Of a DNA stretch of 6,007 bases, positions 1 to 5,867 are shown in pieces (positions within the stretch are counted from its first letter, which is position 1; each line of letters opens with the position of its first letter). This DNA is from Lachnospiraceae bacterium (GTDB lineage Bacteria > Bacillota > Clostridia > Lachnospirales > Lachnospiraceae), in the NCBI GenBank assembly GCA_017446125.1, contig JAFSRL010000061.1, forward strand, positions 1 to 6,007, written 5' to 3'. The notes below the pieces were generated by a model. The model had not been told where the DNA came from. It ran no database searches and saw nothing but the letters and a program-made list of their open reading frames with translations. The translations under genes were made by a program, and so were the position numbers.

Positions 1-630
1 ATGGCGACCCGCGGTGCCCTGCGCACCTCGATCGACCCCGCCCTGATTGGCGGCAAGGCGATTGCGTTACGCGCCACCAGCGGCTCCTCCATGCTGGCTG
101 ACGACCTCTCCCATGAGGTGCTCGCGATCGACATCGAGGAGGCAGCCAGACTGAACGCAGACTGCATCGCGGTGCAGACCTTTATCGGTGCGGACGGTCA
201 GCTCTCGAGCCTTGAGAATCTCTCCGAGGCGGTGAACCTGGGGCACCGGCTTTCCATCCCGGTGTTAGGCGTTGTCGCCGTGGGCAAGGAGATGGAGCGC
301 ACGCCCAGGTTCTTTAAGCTGGCAACAAGGCTCATTGCGGAGCTTGGCGCAAACATCGTCAAGACCTACGACTGCGATGAGTTTGAAGAAATTGTGGCGG
401 CCTGCCCCGTTCCGATCGTTGTGGCCGGCGGTAAAAAGCTGCCGGAAAAGGATGCGCTTGCAATGGCATACCGTGTCATCCAAAAGGGCGCAAGAGGTGT
501 CGACATGGGACGCAACATCTTCCAGTCCGCGCATCCGGTTGCCATGAGTGCCGCAATCAGAAAGATCGTGCACGAGGGCATGAATGATAAGGACGCATAC
601 GATTATTATATAGAACAGGCAGAAAAGTAA
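1..630 (+). CDS. lsrF: LsrF-like class I aldolase/thiolase, 5' partial
   Basis: This is the C-terminal 209 residues of a DeoC/FbaB-superfamily TIM-barrel enzyme that closely resembles E. coli LsrF (3-hydroxy-5-phosphonooxypentane-2,4-dione thiolase, about 290 residues). The collinear blocks are TRGALR near the start, ANIVKTYD (115-123), CPVPIVVAGGKKLPE (about 134-148) and GVDMGRNIFQSAHPVAM (about 166-182). K121 in IVKTYD matches the Schiff-base lysine of LsrF. The phosphate-binding GGKK and GRN loops are present. The ATG at position 1 aligns with an internal methionine of LsrF (about residue 83), so roughly 80 N-terminal residues, including the usual AFDHG strand, lie upstream; this is a window-edge truncation. 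It lies 12 nt before a sugar permease gene and is probably co-transcribed with it. The family is secure. The AI-2 role is not: no LsrACDB, LsrK or LsrR gene is seen, so it may cleave another phosphorylated keto-sugar intermediate. Confidence 0.88.
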   Translation: MATRGALRTSIDPALIGGKAIALRATSGSSMLADDLSHEVLAIDIEEAARLNADCIAVQTFIGADGQLSSLENLSEAVNLGHRLSIPVLGVVAVGKEMERTPRFFKLATRLIAELGANIVKTYDCDEFEEIVAACPVPIVVAGGKKLPEKDALAMAYRVIQKGARGVDMGRNIFQSAHPVAMSAAIRKIVHEGMNDKDAYDYYIEQAEK

Positions 631-642
631 CAGAGGGGAACC

Positions 643-1539
643 ATGAAACATAAAACACACAAGCTGCATTCCGCGGATATCGGAACGCTTGCGTTGTTTA
701 TCTTACCCGCACTGATTCCGCTGATCGTGTTCTGGATCTATCCGATTCTGCGGTCAATCTGGATCAGCTTTACCGACTGGGATTTTATGACACCGGACTA
801 TTCTTTCGTGTGGTTGAAGAATTACCGGGCCCTGTTCCGGGACAGTCGGTTTTACGCGGCACTGACAAACACGCTGGTTTTCACGCTGGGTACGCTCATT
901 CCTTCCGTTGCGGGAGGGTTGGGGCTCGCGCTTTTGCTGCGCAAAAATTTCCGCGGCAACGGCATCTTCAAGTTCATCCTGTTTTCCCCGTGGATCACAC
1001 CCACGGTCGCAATCTCCATCGTCTGGAGCTGGATTTACCAGCCGTCGGACGGAATCGCGAACGCGGTGCTCTCGCTCTTCGGCCTTGCGCCGCTCAAATG
1101 GATTTCCTCCTCGCAGACGGCGATGCTCTCCGTGATTATCGTGACGGTGTGGAAGAGCCTGGGCTACGCGATGATTTTTTATATCTCCGCGCTCGAGAAG
1201 GTACCGGGGGAATTGTATGACGCATCGGCAATTGACGGGGCGGGCAGCATCAACCAGTTTCTTTCCGTGACCTGGCCGGGAATTTCTCCCACGACCTTCT
1301 TTCTCATCATCATCACGATGGTCAATTCCCTGCAGGCGTACGACCAGATTCAGATTCTGACGCAGGGCGGACCTTCCGGGTCGACGAGAACGCTTTTGTA
1401 TATGTATTATCAGCTTGGATTTGAGGAGTTTAACATGGGCAAGGCGACGGCGGTAGCGGTGGTCATGATTGTTTTGACCGGCGGGCTCTCGCTATTGCAG
1501 TTTGTTGCCGGGCAGAAGTGGGTGCACTACGGTGAGTGA
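643..1539 (+). CDS. CUT1 ABC sugar transporter permease, MalF/UgpA-like
   Basis: This 298-residue integral membrane protein is one half of the inner-membrane channel of a carbohydrate ABC importer. About six hydrophobic segments are visible, near residues 14-40, 72-99, 108-132, 160-184, 216-234 and 267-290. The cytoplasmic EAA coupling loop is at 189-216 (ELYDASAIDGAG followed by FLSVTWPGISP), the contact surface for the ATPase. The QGGPSGSTRTLLYMYY stretch at 241-256 is typical of MalF-type CUT1 permeases. Length is normal for the short MalF class without the large periplasmic insert. The ATG is preceded by GAGGGG at 633-638. It sits 12 nt after the aldolase gene and 3 nt before the second permease, consistent with one operon. 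The family call is strong; the substrate cannot be read from this sequence. Confidence 0.95.
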   Translation: MKHKTHKLHSADIGTLALFILPALIPLIVFWIYPILRSIWISFTDWDFMTPDYSFVWLKNYRALFRDSRFYAALTNTLVFTLGTLIPSVAGGLGLALLLRKNFRGNGIFKFILFSPWITPTVAISIVWSWIYQPSDGIANAVLSLFGLAPLKWISSSQTAMLSVIIVTVWKSLGYAMIFYISALEKVPGELYDASAIDGAGSINQFLSVTWPGISPTTFFLIIITMVNSLQAYDQIQILTQGGPSGSTRTLLYMYYQLGFEEFNMGKATAVAVVMIVLTGGLSLLQFVAGQKWVHYGE

Positions 1540-1542
1540 GGC

Positions 1543-2382
1543 ATGAACAGAAACAGGACAAATCCCGTCGGGGTCGTAATCAAATATGTAATCCTCATCG
1601 CGGTCAGCGTCTTTACGGCGTTTCCGTTTGTGTGGATGATGTTCTCCGCGCTCAAAACGAAGCAGGAGGTCATGTCGGGCGGGTTCTTCCCGACGAATCC
1701 GCAGTGGGGTAATCTCATTTCCGTCCTGACGGCGTCGCCCATCCCGCATTACATTGCGAACTCCGCGCTCGTCAGTGCCGCCGTAATCCTCTTACAGATT
1801 GTGACCGGCGCGCTCATGGCGTACGCGATTGTTTTCATCAACTTCCGCGGGAGGCAGGCATTGTTCGCAATCATCATGGGAACCTATATGCTGCCGGTGG
1901 CGGCAACCTACATCCCGAGCTATATCATACTCTCCGATATGAAGCTGTTGGACAGCTTAACCGGCCTCGTCATATCGTCGACCATCAGTATCTTCGGCAT
2001 CTTCTTACTGCGGCAGGCCTTCATGCAGGTGCCCAAAGGTCTGGTCGAGGCGGCAAGAATTGACGGGGCGACGCACTTCCGCATCCTGTGGGAGATTGTG
2101 TTTCCGATTACGAAGTCGTCCTTCATCACGTTCGGCCTGATGAGCTTTATATCGACCTACAACAACTACATGTGGCCGTCGCTTATCACGAACAGCAAAG
2201 ACAAGTATCTGGTTTCGCAGGGCTTGCGTTCGTTCTTTATCGAGAGCGGCGCCTACGGGACGGAGTGGGCGCTCGTGATGGCGGCAAGCGCCGTGATCGT
2301 TGTGCCGTTGCTTGTCCTTTTCGCGTTCACGCAGAAGTGGTTTATCTCCGGCATCGGCGGCGACACGGGGATGAAGGGGTAG
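1543..2382 (+). CDS. CUT1 ABC sugar transporter permease, MalG/UgpE-like
   Basis: This 279-residue protein is the second channel subunit and pairs with the permease just upstream. It has an N-terminal membrane segment (about 11-34, ending FPFVWMMFSALK, a CUT1 MalG signature). Further hydrophobic segments lie near 71-98, 106-130, 139-160, 192-208 and 243-265. A canonical EAA loop is at 169-189 (EAARIDGATHFRILWEIV then FP). The C-terminus FTQKWFISGIGGDTGMKG matches the usual end of the family (FVKGLTAGAVKG type), so the gene is full length. Only 3 nt separate it from the previous stop, and its likely ribosome binding site (GGTGAG, 1531-1536) lies inside the end of the previous gene, which suggests translational coupling. 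No ATP-binding subunit follows; Firmicutes CUT1 systems commonly use one shared MsmX/MsmK-type ATPase encoded elsewhere. Confidence 0.95.
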   Translation: MNRNRTNPVGVVIKYVILIAVSVFTAFPFVWMMFSALKTKQEVMSGGFFPTNPQWGNLISVLTASPIPHYIANSALVSAAVILLQIVTGALMAYAIVFINFRGRQALFAIIMGTYMLPVAATYIPSYIILSDMKLLDSLTGLVISSTISIFGIFLLRQAFMQVPKGLVEAARIDGATHFRILWEIVFPITKSSFITFGLMSFISTYNNYMWPSLITNSKDKYLVSQGLRSFFIESGAYGTEWALVMAASAVIVVPLLVLFAFTQKWFISGIGGDTGMKG

Positions 2383-2397
2383 GCAGGAAACAGAATG

Positions 2398-2406
2398 TGT
2401 TATACT
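2398..2406 (+). promoter_or_regulatory. Possible internal extended -10 promoter before the binding-protein gene
   Basis: The 80-nt gap between the second permease and the binding protein holds TGTTATACT, an extended -10 (TGn) joined to TATACT, a 5/6 match to TATAAT. No good -35 lies 17 nt upstream, which extended -10 promoters can tolerate. Transcription would start near 2413 and leave a leader of about 50 nt. An extra promoter here would raise binding protein over permease, as these importers need. This is inference from one short motif. Confidence 0.4.
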
Positions 2407-2462
2407 AATGTCGACTCTTTTGGGATACATTGGGGCATGAATCATTCAGAAAGGGGAAGGAT

Positions 2463-3803
2463 ATGAAAAAGAAACTGACAGCAGCAATCCTGGCGGGACT
2501 GATGTGTGTTGCGGCGCTTACGGGCTGCGGCTCAGGCGGCGGGAGTACACAGCAAGCACAAACGGGCAGTGAGAGCGCGGGCACGGCTGCGCCTGCCGAA
2601 GGCAAGGTGGAGGTTGAGTTCTGGTATGCCGGCGGCAAGACCGTTGTCGACCTGATTCAGGGCATCATCGATGAGTACAACGCGTCGCAGGATCAGTACC
2701 ATGTGACCGCGGTTACACAGGCGGATTACACCGAGACCTTCCAGAAGCTGCAGGCGGGCATCGCGGGCAAGGCGGCGCCGGACCTGGTGCTGCTTGACAC
2801 GGCACCGGCAAGACAGCTTTACGAGAGAGGTCTCGTCGAGGCGCTGGACGCGTACCAGGAGGCGGATGAAACCTTCAACGCGGACGATTATTTTGAAGTC
2901 TACGCGGATCAGGGAAAGTACACGGACGGAACGACCTTTGCGCGTCCGATGTACGGAACCATCCAGATCTGCTATTACAACATCAAAGCGTTTGACGATG
3001 CGGGCGTGGATCCCGCAACCGTCAAGACCTGGCAGGACATGGAGGAAGCCGCAAAAAAAATCAAGGCGGCGGGCTACGACTACGGCTGGGAACCGATGGG
3101 CGGTGACGCAAAGAACTTAATCGATGCGGCGTTCGCCAACGGTGCGAAGGTGCTCTCGGACGACGGCACGCAGGTGACAATCAACACACCCGAGTGGGTT
3201 GAGGTCTGGGAGAGCTTCCGCAAGTGGATTCACGACGATGAAATCATGATTACGCATCAGGGCGGTCAGGGCTGGCAGTACTGGTATGATACGATTGATG
3301 ACGTCATCACCGGCAAGGCAGGCGGCTACACAGGCTCCCCGGGAGACGCGCCCGACCTTGACTTCAGCATCGTGCAGGCCATGGAGCAGCCGGGCTGGGG
3401 CAGCAACCCTTCCGCACCCTGGGCGCAGGCACTCATGCTGTGCATCCCCAAGGACAGCCCGGACGAGGAGAAGCAGGGCGCGTATGACTTTTTGCGTTAC
3501 TTCACGAACGCGGAAAACCAGGCGGCCTTCTCCATCATGACCGGCTACGGTCCCGCGAATAAGCGCGTCACGAACGTTGCGGACTATCAGACCTACATGA
3601 GCGAGAATCAGGCGGCGGGCGTTTTACTGTCGCAGTCGGAGCACGCCTCCATCTATCCGGTGGACCCGACCGGCGGGGCGATTTTAGACGCTTTAAACAT
3701 CGCGGCGGAGAAGGTGGAAGTGGATGGTGTCTCCGCGCAGGAAGCCCTCGACGAAGCGCAGAAGGTTGCCCAGGAGGCGCTTGACGAGGCACTTGGTCAG
3801 TAA
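2463..3803 (+). CDS. ABC sugar transporter substrate-binding lipoprotein, family 1 (UgpB/MalE-like)
   Basis: This 446-residue lipoprotein captures substrate outside the cell and delivers it to the two permeases upstream. A signal peptide (MKKK then a hydrophobic stretch) ends in the lipobox LTGC, with C22 as the lipidated residue. A low-complexity Gly/Ser/Thr/Ala linker spans about 23-47. The mature fold begins VEVEFWYAGGK (48-58), as in UgpB-type proteins. Further family landmarks are YYNIKAFDDAGVDPATVKTWQDM (171-193), the Trp-rich segment 267-275 (GGQGWQYWY) and the C-lobe pattern YDFLRYFTNAENQAAFSIMTGYGPANK (341-367). I chose ATG 2463 because it starts the basic n-region and follows AAAGGGG (2450-2456) at 6 nt; a TTG at 2430 would add 11 poorly fitting residues. 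The C-terminus carries two similar acidic helical units (AQEALDEAQKV and AQEALDEALGQ, 425-446). General resemblance to UgpB (glycerol-3-phosphate) is noticeable, but substrate is not determinable by eye. Confidence 0.93.
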   Translation: MKKKLTAAILAGLMCVAALTGCGSGGGSTQQAQTGSESAGTAAPAEGKVEVEFWYAGGKTVVDLIQGIIDEYNASQDQYHVTAVTQADYTETFQKLQAGIAGKAAPDLVLLDTAPARQLYERGLVEALDAYQEADETFNADDYFEVYADQGKYTDGTTFARPMYGTIQICYYNIKAFDDAGVDPATVKTWQDMEEAAKKIKAAGYDYGWEPMGGDAKNLIDAAFANGAKVLSDDGTQVTINTPEWVEVWESFRKWIHDDEIMITHQGGQGWQYWYDTIDDVITGKAGGYTGSPGDAPDLDFSIVQAMEQPGWGSNPSAPWAQALMLCIPKDSPDEEKQGAYDFLRYFTNAENQAAFSIMTGYGPANKRVTNVADYQTYMSENQAAGVLLSQSEHASIYPVDPTGGAILDALNIAAEKVEVDGVSAQEALDEAQKVAQEALDEALGQ

Positions 3804-3834
3804 CAGGTTTTTTGTGATAGAAGGATAAATTGAA

Positions 3835-5157
3835 ATGGTAGTTTTTTCCGGATTGGGTTTTTTGTTCCGGTTTCTTCCGGTGTTCTTACTCGCGTACTAT
3901 CTGACACCGGCACGACATCGATATGTCACATTGTTCCTCGGGAGCGTAGTCTTCTACGCTTCCGGGGATTTTCAGCTTGTATGGCTTTTGCTTGCGCTGG
4001 TGGTTGTGAACTTCCTTCTGGCGGGCTTTGGAAAGACCGGGCAGATCCTTATGATTATCTTGAACGTCGGAGCGCTCGCGATTGCCAAGGTCTGCGCACT
4101 GTTTTGGGCAGGCGCCTATCTGCCCCTCGGCATGAGCTTCTATATCTTCAAGATGATCTCGTTCCAGGCGGACCTCATGACGGGACGGATCACGAAACGG
4201 CCTTCGTTTTTTCAGACAGCCGCGTATTTCACGATGTTCCCGCAGGTGACGCAGGGCCCCATCATGCGTTACACGGAAGGGGCATTCAGCGCGGAGCGCC
4301 GCGTGCAGATCTCCGACGTGGATGAGGGCTTAACATTGTTATGCATGGGCATGGTGTTAAAGGTTCTGCTTGCGGACCGCATCGGCATCCTGTGGAATGA
4401 GATCGTCAAAATCGGCTTTGAATCTGTCTCGACACCCCTGGCGTGGCTGGGCGCCTTCGGGTATTCCTTTCAGCTGTATTTTGATTTCTGGGGCTACTCG
4501 CTGATGGCGGCGGGTCTTGCAATGATGCTGGGCTTTCCGTTCATCTTAAACTTCGAGCATCCCTACAGCGCGGACGGAATCGCGGACTTCTACCGCCGGT
4601 GGCACATGACGCTCGGACAGTTCTTCCGCGACTACGTTTACATTCCCTTGGGCGGCAGCCGTGAGGGCTCTGGCCGCACGATCTGGAACCTCTTCATCGT
4701 CTGGGCGCTGACCGGCATCTGGCACGGAGGCACCTTAAACTTTGTGCTCTGGGGGATGGTGTTATTTCTTTTAATTGTGTATGAGAAGTACGTGGCCGCA
4801 GGCTGGATGGAGCGCTTCAAGTGGCTCGGGCACGTTCATGTATGGATTTTTATTCCGCTGACCTGGGTGATCTTTGCGATCAGTGATTTAGGGGATCTCG
4901 GGATTTATTTTGCAAGACTGTTTCCGTTTTTCGGGATCGGTGCCGCGGTGAATCCGGAAGATATTGTGAAGTACGGCAGTATCTACTGGCCGTATCTTGC
5001 CGTGGCGGTCACATTGTGTATTCCCCGCGTGGGCGGGGCGCTGCTGCGCTTTCGTAAGCGGCTGTGGATGAAGCTCATCCTGATCGCATTGTTCTGGGTT
5101 GCGGTCTATTACGCCGCCATCAGCGGCAGCAACGCCTTTATGTATTTTTCGTTCTGA
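3835..5157 (+). CDS. MBOAT-family membrane O-acyltransferase, AlgI/DltB-like
   Basis: This 440-residue polytopic membrane protein belongs to the MBOAT family. AlgI, PatA and DltB members pass acyl groups (usually acetyl or D-alanyl) across the membrane for O-acylation of polysaccharides or teichoic acids. Visible signatures are the N-terminus VFSGLGFLFRFLPVFLLAYY (3-22), LPLGMSFYIFKMISFQADLM (96-115, AlgI-like), FPQVTQGPIMRY (135-146), FYRRWHMTLGQFFRDYVYIPLGG (252-274) and TGIWHGGTLNFVLWG (293-307). H297 is the expected catalytic histidine and H257 the second conserved one. The C-terminus SNAFMYFSF matches the PFIYFRF-type ending of AlgI relatives, so the gene is complete. ATG 3835 follows AGAAGGA (3819-3825) at 9 nt. 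It starts 31 nt after the binding-protein gene with no terminator visible between, so read-through from the transporter operon is possible. No DltD, AlgJ/X or PatB-like SGNH partner lies next to it, so the acceptor is unknown. Confidence 0.92.
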   Translation: MVVFSGLGFLFRFLPVFLLAYYLTPARHRYVTLFLGSVVFYASGDFQLVWLLLALVVVNFLLAGFGKTGQILMIILNVGALAIAKVCALFWAGAYLPLGMSFYIFKMISFQADLMTGRITKRPSFFQTAAYFTMFPQVTQGPIMRYTEGAFSAERRVQISDVDEGLTLLCMGMVLKVLLADRIGILWNEIVKIGFESVSTPLAWLGAFGYSFQLYFDFWGYSLMAAGLAMMLGFPFILNFEHPYSADGIADFYRRWHMTLGQFFRDYVYIPLGGSREGSGRTIWNLFIVWALTGIWHGGTLNFVLWGMVLFLLIVYEKYVAAGWMERFKWLGHVHVWIFIPLTWVIFAISDLGDLGIYFARLFPFFGIGAAVNPEDIVKYGSIYWPYLAVAVTLCIPRVGGALLRFRKRLWMKLILIALFWVAVYYAAISGSNAFMYFSF

Positions 5158-5173
5158 AGGAAAGGACTCTCGC

Positions 5174-5605
5174 TTACTTCATCGTCGTCTGCTTCATCAT
5201 CCACAGTGCCTTGGTGAAGTGCTCGACATAGTCATCCATCTTGGCGGAGATCAGGTCGTTACCGGCCTTGTCCGCCGCCTTCTTAACAGCCACAACGCTC
5301 TTCAACAGGCTTTCGAAGTCAGCGATTACCGCCTTGAAGACAGCGTCTGTCTTGACATATCCGGCCTTGGGCTCCTCGATGCCGGAGAGCTTTAAGAACT
5401 CCTTCATCGTGGATGCAGGCTTCATGCCGTTCATGAGCATCAGCTCCGCAACGGCGTCAACCGTCTCGTTAATCTCATCGTAGTACTCCTCTAACTTGGC
5501 GTGTACGGTGAAGAAGTCGCCGCCCTTCACAAACCAGTGGAAATGCTGCAGCTTGTGGTATTCCACAACCAGATCCGCAAGTAACTTGTTTAATAATTTC
5601 TCCAT
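5174..5605 (-). CDS. dps: Dps-family mini-ferritin (iron storage/peroxide protection)
   Basis: This 143-residue ferritin-like protein is of the type that forms 12-subunit shells oxidising Fe(II) with peroxide and storing Fe(III) in the cytoplasm. The ferroxidase ligands show the classic Dps spacing: H23 (in HFHWFVKG), H35, D50 and E54 (in DAVAEL), with E39 where Listeria Dps has an aspartate. W24 is the conserved tryptophan near the site. ATG 5605 is chosen because it lies 5 nt after a perfect AGGAGGT; an in-frame TTG at 5623 would overlap that site. There is almost no N-terminal tail before the first helix and no Lys/Arg-rich tail, so DNA binding of the E. coli kind is not evident and a Dpr-like iron/peroxide role is more likely. 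It converges on the MBOAT gene with a 16-nt gap. Its promoter region carries a candidate Fur/PerR-type inverted repeat. Confidence 0.95.
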   Translation of the reverse strand: MEKLLNKLLADLVVEYHKLQHFHWFVKGGDFFTVHAKLEEYYDEINETVDAVAELMLMNGMKPASTMKEFLKLSGIEEPKAGYVKTDAVFKAVIADFESLLKSVVAVKKAADKAGNDLISAKMDDYVEHFTKALWMMKQTTMK

Positions 5606-5610
5606 GATGT

Positions 5611-5617
5611 ACCTCCT
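5611..5617 (-). promoter_or_regulatory. Ribosome binding site of dps
   Basis: On the minus strand AGGAGGT is a full-strength Shine-Dalgarno sequence, 5 nt from ATG 5605. It fixes the dps start and excludes the earlier TTG at 5623, which lies upstream of the site. Confidence 0.9.
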
Positions 5618-5655
5618 TTTCAAATGTACAATTGTTATACGCTTATTTCAAATAT

Positions 5656-5670
5656 CAGTAACGATTACTG
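5656..5670. promoter_or_regulatory. Candidate operator: 15-bp inverted repeat upstream of dps
   Basis: The plus-strand sequence CAGTAACGATTACTG is a perfect 6-3-6 inverted repeat (CAGTAA/TTACTG on the minus strand). It has the 15-bp length and the TAAT..TTA core of Fur-family boxes such as the PerR consensus TTATAATNATTATAA, but matches only about half of that consensus, so the regulator is uncertain. It would sit at about +7 to +21 from the predicted dps start point, a position suited to repression. PerR control of dps-type genes is known in Firmicutes. Confidence 0.45.
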
Positions 5671-5683
5671 TTTTGATTTATTC

Positions 5684-5712
5684 ACTATATCACTCTTTTA
5701 TATTGCACGCAA
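5684..5712 (-). promoter_or_regulatory. Candidate dps promoter
   Basis: On the minus strand, TTGCGT (5712-5707) and TATAGT (5689-5684) are separated by 17 nt, giving 3/6 and 5/6 matches to the sigma-A boxes. An A/T-tract region just upstream (5713-5733) resembles an UP element and would help a weak -35. The start would be near 5677, giving a leader of about 72 nt that contains the inverted repeat. A second -10-like TATAAC (5639-5634) closer to the gene lacks a good -35. Confidence 0.45.
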
Positions 5713-5715
5713 CAC

Positions 5716-5751
5716 TTTTTTTCTAAAAAAACCATAAACTTTAGAAAGAAA
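5716..5751. repeat. AT-rich inverted repeat between dps and the tRNA gene
   Basis: Arms 5716-5727 and 5740-5751 pair over 12 bp (TTTCTAAA/TTTAGAAA core, one G-T wobble) around a 12-nt loop. There is almost no GC in the stem and no T-tract beyond it on the plus strand, so it is not a convincing terminator. Its left arm overlaps the UP-element-like region of the dps promoter, so it may reflect A/T-tract promoter DNA rather than RNA structure. Confidence 0.35.
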
Positions 5752-5794
5752 AAATGTTTGACAATTTGCCTTATATCCCGCCGTTTTTTAGTAC

Positions 5795-5823
5795 TGGACA
5801 TTTATCAAGAAAGATGATAACAT
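5795..5823 (+). promoter_or_regulatory. Candidate promoter of the tRNA-Val gene
   Basis: TGGACA (5795-5800, 5/6 to TTGACA) and TAACAT (5818-5823, 4/6 to TATAAT) are 17 nt apart, and a TGn extension (5815-5817) precedes the -10. Transcription would begin near 5830, about 38 nt before the tRNA. A perfect 6-bp inverted repeat, TTATCA/TGATAA (5802-5807 and 5815-5820, 7-nt spacer), lies across the spacer and -10 and could be an operator or chance in AT-rich DNA. Confidence 0.45.
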
Positions 5824-5833
5824 AAGAAGTCGG

Positions 5834-5859
5834 CAGCCGAAATGCTTGCATTTTGGCTG
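5834..5859 (+). other. Hairpin in the tRNA 5' leader
   Basis: An 11-bp stem (5834-5844 with 5849-5859, one G-U wobble) closes a CUUG tetraloop, a known stable loop type. It is followed by GAGACGA and not by a T-tract, so it is not an intrinsic terminator. It would be the main structure of the leader between the predicted promoter and the mature tRNA, ending 8 nt before it. It may guide processing or be the remnant of another element; its role is not known. Confidence 0.55.
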
Positions 5860-5867
5860 AGAGACGA

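Noticed and set aside
265..669. Long open frame antisense to the aldolase
   Set aside because: It has no ribosome binding site or recognisable domain, and it lies opposite a strongly conserved enzyme; such frames are common in GC-rich coding DNA.
2005..2445. Open frame antisense to the second permease
   Set aside because: Its composition (rich in Arg and His) and lack of any family resemblance mark it as a shadow of the conserved EAA-loop region on the other strand.
2430..2462. Earlier TTG start for the binding protein
   Set aside because: It would put 11 residues ahead of a standard lipoprotein n-region, and ATG 2463 has its own well-spaced AAAGGGG site.
3781..3834. Terminator between the binding-protein and MBOAT genes
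   Set aside because: A T-run (3808-3813) is present, but only a 4-bp TGAC/GTCA pairing precedes it, too weak for an intrinsic terminator.
5606..5623. Earlier TTG start for Dps adding six residues
   Set aside because: The TTG at 5623 lies just upstream of the AGGAGGT that serves the ATG at 5605, and has no ribosome binding site of its own.
5496..5726. Plus-strand open frame across the dps start and promoter region
   Set aside because: It runs antisense through dps and then through AT-rich promoter DNA, with no ribosome binding site and a low-complexity hydrophobic end.
5716..5751. Intrinsic terminator between dps and the tRNA gene
   Set aside because: The stem is nearly all A/T and there is no GC-rich stem with a T-tract; it also lies upstream of both divergent genes, where no transcript needs to end.
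5758..5763. Perfect TTGACA -35 box on the plus strand as the tRNA promoter
   Set aside because: The sequence 16-19 nt downstream (GCCGTTTTTT) holds no acceptable -10; the pair at 5795-5823 fits better.
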